A program made the position numbers and the translations under genes. DNA of 26,698 bases, taken from contig JAPPEF010000323.1 of NCBI GenBank assembly GCA_028875335.1, forward strand, positions 1-26,698, given 5' to 3'. Positions 22,606-26,698 of this stretch are shown here, one piece after another. Under the pieces are notes generated by a model that saw nothing but the letters and a program-made list of their open reading frames with translations, was not told the origin of the DNA and searched no databases. Source of the DNA: Gemmatimonadota bacterium (lineage in GTDB: Bacteria; Latescibacterota; UBA2968; UBA8231). How positions within the stretch are numbered: position 1 is the stretch's first letter; the number at the start of each line of letters is the position of its first letter.

Positions 22606-23556
22606 ATGACACAAACACAAGCCCTGCCCCGCCTAGACCCACGCAAGTTCCAAGACCCCGACGTCACCGCCGACGGAGAAGAGCGAGCTAGCGTAGCATT
22701 GACGCGGCTGGAGACCTTGTGGTTCAACACCGGCACGCTCTGCAATCTGGAGTGTACCAACTGCTACATCGAATCGAGTCCGCGCAACGACCGTCTAGTG
22801 TACCTCACAGCGGCAGAAATAGCAGCCTATCTCGACGAGATAGAGCGCGACCGGCTGGGCACGCGCGAGATCGGCTTCACCGGCGGCGAGCCTTTTATGA
22901 ATCCCGAGATGCTCGACATGCTCGAAGACGTGCTGGAACGAGGCTTCGAGAGCTTGGTGCTGACCAACGCCATGCGGCCGATGATGAAGTGTGCCGACGG
23001 CCTGCTGCGGCTGCGCGAGGCGCACGGCGACCGGCTGACGATTCGCGTCTCCATCGACCACTGCGATCCAGTGCTGCACGAGGAGGAACGCGGCGAGCGC
23101 TCTTGGGCACCGATGATCGAGGGTTTGCGCTGGCTTTCCGATTGCGGCTTCCGCTTGACAGCCGCTGGCCGCACGCTCTGGGGCGACGAAGAAAGCGAAT
23201 TGCGCGCCGGCTTCGCCCGCCTCTTCGCCGACCTCGGCGTGCGCATTGATGCAGACGACCCCAGCCAACTCGTGATTTTCCCGGAAATGAACCCCTCCGT
23301 CGATGTCCCCGAGATCACCACCGGCTGCTGGGACATTCTCGGCCAATCACCCGACGACATCATGTGCGCCTCCTCGCGCATGGTCGTCAAGCGCAAGGGC
23401 GCGGATTCTCCGGTTGTGCTCTCCTGTACCCTACTGCCGTATGACGCGGCCTTTGAGATGGGCCGGACCCTAGCCGAAACCTGGGGCCCAGTAAAGCTCA
23501 ACCACCCGCACTGCGCCCAATTCTGCGTCCTCGGGGGTGCCAACTGCTCGGCCTGA
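22606..23556 (+). CDS. Radical SAM protein with SPASM-like C-terminal cysteines
   Basis: The 316-residue enzyme has the radical SAM [4Fe-4S] motif C46-x3-C50-x2-C53 (TLCNLECTNCYIE), the SAM-binding GGE in FTGGEPFMNPE, and further TIM-barrel features (LVLTNAMRP, RVSIDHCDP). The C-terminal third holds C241, C254, C274, C303, C307 and C314, ending in a CxxxC-x6-C pattern (HCAQFCVLGGANCSA), which suggests an auxiliary iron-sulfur cluster of SPASM/Twitch type. Such enzymes modify peptides or small substrates by radical chemistry. No precursor peptide is seen nearby. The ATG 22606 has AGGAG five bases upstream. It converges with the thiamine pyrophosphokinase gene with the two stop codons directly adjacent. 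A TTGACA at 22505 could be its promoter, but no good -10 is at the right distance. Confidence 0.88.
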   Translation: MTQTQALPRLDPRKFQDPDVTADGEERASVALTRLETLWFNTGTLCNLECTNCYIESSPRNDRLVYLTAAEIAAYLDEIERDRLGTREIGFTGGEPFMNPEMLDMLEDVLERGFESLVLTNAMRPMMKCADGLLRLREAHGDRLTIRVSIDHCDPVLHEEERGERSWAPMIEGLRWLSDCGFRLTAAGRTLWGDEESELRAGFARLFADLGVRIDADDPSQLVIFPEMNPSVDVPEITTGCWDILGQSPDDIMCASSRMVVKRKGADSPVVLSCTLLPYDAAFEMGRTLAETWGPVKLNHPHCAQFCVLGGANCSA

Positions 23557-24225
23557 CTAATCCAGCAACTCGATCTGCCCAGACGCGCGCTCCCGCTGCA
23601 CGCACAACATCAGATCGCCGCGCCCGACCCGAATTTCGACCGGATTATCCACCACCTCGTTAGAGATACCGTCGCGCACGCCCGGGATGAGGCTCTCGGA
23701 CCGCAAAGCCCATTTCAGCCCCTCAGTGGTAATGCCTTCTGCTGCGCCGTCGAGCGGGCACAGGGAAATTTTCTGGCCAATATCGGCGCGGAAGCGAATG
23801 CATTGGTCGATGAGACGGATGTCGCAGTAGTCGTCCACTATTCGCAAAGCGAGGCGGTCGGCAAAGGTTTTGAGCAGACTCAAATTGCCCAGCAGATGAT
23901 CGGTGCGCCGCCCCGTAAAACCAAGTAGAACGGCTTCAGTAACACCTAGTGCAACGGCGTGGTTGAGGACTTTTTGACCATCCGTGCCCACATTGCCCTC
24001 GGGGTCAACGAGGACGAGGCGGTCGGCGGCAAGGGCAGCCTTACTCTGGCGGCTAACCGAGTCGAGGTCGCCGACGACGTAATCGGGCGTGAACCCGTAC
24101 GCCGAGGCGGTATTAGCTCCGCCATCGGCGCACAGGATCAACTCGGCTTCCCGGGCGCAGGCGGTAAATAATTCTCGGGAAGGCGGCTCGCCGTTGCCGA
24201 CGATCAGAGCAGATTGACCGCTCAC
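23557..24225 (-). CDS. Thiamine pyrophosphokinase
   Basis: The 222-residue enzyme transfers pyrophosphate from ATP to thiamine to make thiamine diphosphate in the cytosol. Family motifs are present: ADGGAN (33-38), VVGDLDSV (50-57), the TDGQKVLNHA variant of the TDxxKAL segment, and GRRTDHLLGNL (105-115). The C-terminal beta-sandwich, about 130-222, ends in LMLCVQRER. The start is GTG at 24223-24225, four bases after the TonB-receptor stop, so the two genes are translated from one mRNA. The TPP riboswitch upstream of the receptor therefore controls both. The function follows from family plus riboswitch context and is a salvage step for imported thiamine. Confidence 0.93.
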   Translation of the reverse strand: MSGQSALIVGNGEPPSRELFTACAREAELILCADGGANTASAYGFTPDYVVGDLDSVSRQSKAALAADRLVLVDPEGNVGTDGQKVLNHAVALGVTEAVLLGFTGRRTDHLLGNLSLLKTFADRLALRIVDDYCDIRLIDQCIRFRADIGQKISLCPLDGAAEGITTEGLKWALRSESLIPGVRDGISNEVVDNPVEIRVGRGDLMLCVQRERASGQIELLD

Positions 24226-24229
24226 AGCT

Positions 24230-26578
24230 TCAGTTTCCCAAGGAAGAAAACTGCGTCGTCAGCCGCACGCCCACTTGGCGCGGATCGCCGTAGGTTTTGT
24301 ATAGCTTGTCGGCGTAATCCGGCGGCTCCAAGCCAAAGTAGAATCCCCGCACCCCGTAGCGCTCGTCAAGCAGGTTGCGGCCCCATAGTTGCACGGACCA
24401 TGCTTCCCACTGGTAGGCAATGTGGGCGTTGACCAATCGATAAGGCTCTGAGACCTGGTCGTGGCCATCGGAGTAGAAGAATTGGTCCATGCCGATCAAG
24501 GCCAGCCGCGCCTCCAGCCCCGACCGATAGCGGTATTTGCCGCCTACGCTAAAGGTGTAGTTGGGGGCATGAGCTGCGGCTCGGTCGCCCAGCGTTACTT
24601 CCCCATCTTCCGTTGGAAAGGTATAGGTATCAATGTGAGTAGCGAGCAGCCCCACCGAGCCGAAGAGTTCGACTTGGGGCAAGAGGCGGACGGTCTGCTC
24701 CCATTCCAAGCCGCTGTTGCGGCCTTTGACGGCATTGGCCGTGAAGTAGAAAAAGCTGTTGGGGTCGCCCGGGTCCTGCTGGCTCGACAACTCGACTTGC
24801 TGGTCCGAGCGCAGAGCGTGGAACAGGGTCAGTCCGATGGAAGAGCGCCGTCCGCTGACTCGCCAGCCGAGTTCGAAATTGACGATGTACTCGGGGTCGT
24901 AGGGACGGTTTTCCGCGGCCAAGTACGGATGCTGGTTAACCCCGCCGGAGCGGTAGCCGCGCGAGGCCGAAGCGTACAGGGTCTGGCCCGGACGCCAGTC
25001 GTAACTGAGGGCCGCTTTGCCACCGCCCAACCATTGGTCGACGGCAAACGCGGTGCTAGTGCTATCGGCCTCGTAATTCGCCGTCGTTCCTTCATAGGCC
25101 GTATCGTTGCGGTCGAGCCGCGCATTGACTTCCAGCCGCAATTCTTCGCTCAAGGCTAGCCCGTATTGGCCGTAAAACGCTAGGTTGTCGATTTCGTAGC
25201 GCCCGTTCAGATCCGTGGCATCGCCGCCGAACAAATAGCCCGCGGCATTGTCTTCCTCTTCGAGCCGCTTCCAATAGGCACCCACCACCAGTCCCTCGAC
25301 CAAGAGCCGGGCCTCCTGGCTCACAACCGTGCGGTCGCGCACATTGCGGTCGAAAAAGTCGTAGCTCCACCCCTCGACATCCGGGTCGAATCCATGCTCC
25401 GCTAGCCAGTACTCGTCGTTGCCCCAATCGCCGTCGTAGCTGTGCTCCAATTCGCTGCGCGAAAACGCGGTAATGGTCACCAATTCAGCGCCACTCGAGC
25501 CCAACCCCCAAGTGCTCTTGAGCGAGGCTCCGGTCGTCTGCTGTCGGTCCTTGCCCGGCTTGTCAGAGTACGTGATTAAGTCCTCATTGTTGTCGGGCAC
25601 CCAAGCGTCGTACCCGTTGTCCATATCGGCCCAAAAGAAGGTGCCCAACACCTCGGGACCAGCCGCCGGGGTCCAGCCGACCTTAGCGCGTAGCAACTGC
25701 TCGCGCCGGCCATTGGTGTCATCGGCATCGAGAAAGGCATTGCTGCGAAAGCCGTTGGAACGACCGTTCTCGTACCCTACGCGCAGCGCCAGATCGCTCC
25801 CTACCGGCAGGTTCACCGCCCCGGAAAAACGCCCTAAACCATCGCTGCCGATCTCGGCGCTGCCCGCTCCGGCAAACCCCTGCTGGGGATCGGCCGAACG
25901 CAGGTTGATCAGACCGGCCAAGGCATTCGGGCCAAAAATGGTTGACTGAGGGCCTTTGAATACTTCGACCTGATCGACGTCAAAGAGTAAACCGGCCGTG
26001 CCCATGCCGCTCAAGTCGACATCGTCCATGACGAACCCCACCGAGAAACTGGGCGGCCCTTCGCCAGCGTAATGGCTGCGCTCGCCAATGCCCCGGATCT
26101 GGAAATAGCGCGGTCGGGACGAGCCGCCGGCCCAATTCAAATTGGGCACTGCATGGGTCGCGTCCTGCAAGTGCCTAGCCCCGCTATCCCGAGAACGATC
26201 CCCATCCACCACCGTGACGCTGGCGGCCAAGCGGTCGAGCCGCTGGCGCACCAAGCCGCCTTCCACCACCACCTCCGGCGCTTGCAAAATCGCGCGCTCC
26301 AAAGCCACGACCAGCGGCAAGACGACCGCTACCCGCGCGCGCTGGTAGCCGATAAAGGAAATGTCGAGAGAATCGCCCAAGGCCGCCTCCACCTTGAAGC
26401 GGCCCTGAGCGTCCGTAGTGGTAGCCCTATCCCCGGCCCGCACATTGGCTCCTTCCAAGGGGCTGCCTGTAGCCGCATCTAACACTTGGCCGGGGATCTC
26501 CTCAGCCTGTGCCCAAGACAGCACTGACAGCGTCAATAAACCGGCCAGCAAGCTGGCCGACGGTAGTGAAATTCTCAT
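24230..26578 (-). CDS. TonB-dependent outer-membrane receptor, probable thiamine importer
   Basis: The 782-residue protein has a signal peptide (1-25, cut after SWAQA) and a carboxypeptidase-regulatory-like domain (EIPGQVLDAATGSPLEGANV to ISFIGYQRARVAV, about 27-90). A plug domain follows (VVVEGGLVRQRL, FQIRGIGER, VEVFKGPQSTIFGPNALAGLINLRS), then a 22-strand barrel typical of FCB-group receptors. No TonB-box is obvious. ATG 26578 has GGGAG seven bases upstream. A further in-frame upstream frame (to 26683) overlaps the riboswitch and is rejected. A TPP aptamer and terminator precede the gene and a thiamine pyrophosphokinase follows it. In Bacteroidota such receptors pair with PnuT and a kinase. 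Here no PnuT gene is present, so the inner-membrane step must be elsewhere. The receptor itself was inferred to carry thiamine only from this context. Confidence 0.9.
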   Translation of the reverse strand: MRISLPSASLLAGLLTLSVLSWAQAEEIPGQVLDAATGSPLEGANVRAGDRATTTDAQGRFKVEAALGDSLDISFIGYQRARVAVVLPLVVALERAILQAPEVVVEGGLVRQRLDRLAASVTVVDGDRSRDSGARHLQDATHAVPNLNWAGGSSRPRYFQIRGIGERSHYAGEGPPSFSVGFVMDDVDLSGMGTAGLLFDVDQVEVFKGPQSTIFGPNALAGLINLRSADPQQGFAGAGSAEIGSDGLGRFSGAVNLPVGSDLALRVGYENGRSNGFRSNAFLDADDTNGRREQLLRAKVGWTPAAGPEVLGTFFWADMDNGYDAWVPDNNEDLITYSDKPGKDRQQTTGASLKSTWGLGSSGAELVTITAFSRSELEHSYDGDWGNDEYWLAEHGFDPDVEGWSYDFFDRNVRDRTVVSQEARLLVEGLVVGAYWKRLEEEDNAAGYLFGGDATDLNGRYEIDNLAFYGQYGLALSEELRLEVNARLDRNDTAYEGTTANYEADSTSTAFAVDQWLGGGKAALSYDWRPGQTLYASASRGYRSGGVNQHPYLAAENRPYDPEYIVNFELGWRVSGRRSSIGLTLFHALRSDQQVELSSQQDPGDPNSFFYFTANAVKGRNSGLEWEQTVRLLPQVELFGSVGLLATHIDTYTFPTEDGEVTLGDRAAAHAPNYTFSVGGKYRYRSGLEARLALIGMDQFFYSDGHDQVSEPYRLVNAHIAYQWEAWSVQLWGRNLLDERYGVRGFYFGLEPPDYADKLYKTYGDPRQVGVRLTTQFSSLGN

Positions 26579-26629
26579 AGATCTGCTCCCTCTTTTTGCA
26601 TTTGCGGAAGAACTCCGTCGAGGGCGCAC

Positions 26630-26660
26630 AAAAAAACCGCTCGCCCAGATGGGCCAGCGG
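26630..26660 (-). terminator. Intrinsic terminator of the TPP riboswitch
   Basis: Read on the minus strand, CCGCTGGCCCA (26660-26650) and TGGGCGAGCGG (26647-26637) form an 11-position stem with one G-G mismatch and a very short loop. Seven T residues (26636-26630) follow. It lies between the aptamer and the receptor ATG, the position expected for transcription attenuation by bound TPP. A smaller palindrome (26664-26678, GTACGC around a three-base loop) sits just upstream and may take part in switching. Confidence 0.85.
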
Positions 26661-26681
26661 TGCGTACGCGGTGCGTACGGC

Positions 26682-26698
26682 ATCCGTTTCCCTACGCT
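26682..26698 (-). ncRNA. TPP riboswitch (THI element), 3' end only
   Basis: The first bases of the minus strand, AGCGTAGGGAAACGGAT, contain the GCGTAGGGA signature that closes TPP aptamers (as in GCCAGCGUAGGGAA of known thi elements). Most of the aptamer lies beyond the window. The assignment is supported by the terminator and the thiamine pyrophosphokinase in the same operon. Confidence 0.8.

Overview
The window looks like a chromosomal stretch from an uncultured, moderately GC-rich, Gram-negative bacterium. A TonB-dependent receptor with a carboxypeptidase-regulatory-like N-terminus, controlled together with thiamine pyrophosphokinase by a TPP riboswitch, is an arrangement known from Bacteroidota and relatives. 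ThuA-like, Gfo/Idh/MocA, phytanoyl-CoA-dioxygenase-like, SGNH-hydrolase and PQQ-propeller genes are a mix common in marine or sponge-associated Poribacteria, Latescibacterota and Planctomycetota genomes. The phylum cannot be fixed from the sequence alone. No tRNA, rRNA, CRISPR array, integrase or transposase was seen.

Layout. 1-502 (-): 5' part of an aldo/keto reductase, cut by the window edge. 566-3308 (+): promoter with a palindrome at the start site, a possible short leader ORF, and a membrane-anchored protein of 25 ankyrin repeats. 3362-4255 (-): metallophosphoesterase. 4256-7300: an eroded region in which short fragments of HAD-like, ThuA-like and ABC-2 exporter genes surround two apparently intact genes. 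One is a PQQ-propeller protein. The other is an AhpD-like protein whose second redox cysteine codon is TGA, followed by a SECIS-like hairpin, so it is a probable selenoprotein. 7306-10163 (+): glutaredoxin, ThuA-like protein, HAD hydrolase, class-C beta-lactamase-like hydrolase.

10226-12490 (+): after an AT-rich promoter comes a tight four-gene module: a DUF2089-type HTH protein, a small two-helix membrane protein, a DUF4097 protein and a small soluble protein. Three of the four carry the same short SHOCT-like helical motif, suggesting mutual interaction, probably in envelope-stress regulation. 12514-18639 (+): secreted metzincin-like protease, TauE/SafE permease, cupin, promoter, alpha/alpha-toroid protein, PhyH-like dioxygenase.

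18684-22401 (-): NYN-cold-shock fusion, SGNH esterase and a Gfo/Idh/MocA oxidoreductase form a likely operon. A second Gfo/Idh/MocA gene lies upstream, separated by a GC-rich hairpin. 22606-23556 (+): radical SAM protein with a cysteine-rich C-terminal domain. 23557-26698 (-): TonB receptor then thiamine pyrophosphokinase, preceded by an intrinsic terminator and the 3' end of a TPP aptamer at the window edge, which marks the receptor as a probable thiamine importer.

The most notable signals are the CxxU selenoprotein, the TPP-riboswitch receptor operon cut by the edge, the shared-motif module at 10.3-12.5 kb, the homogenised ankyrin array, and the cluster of small paralogue fragments between 4.2 and 7.3 kb.
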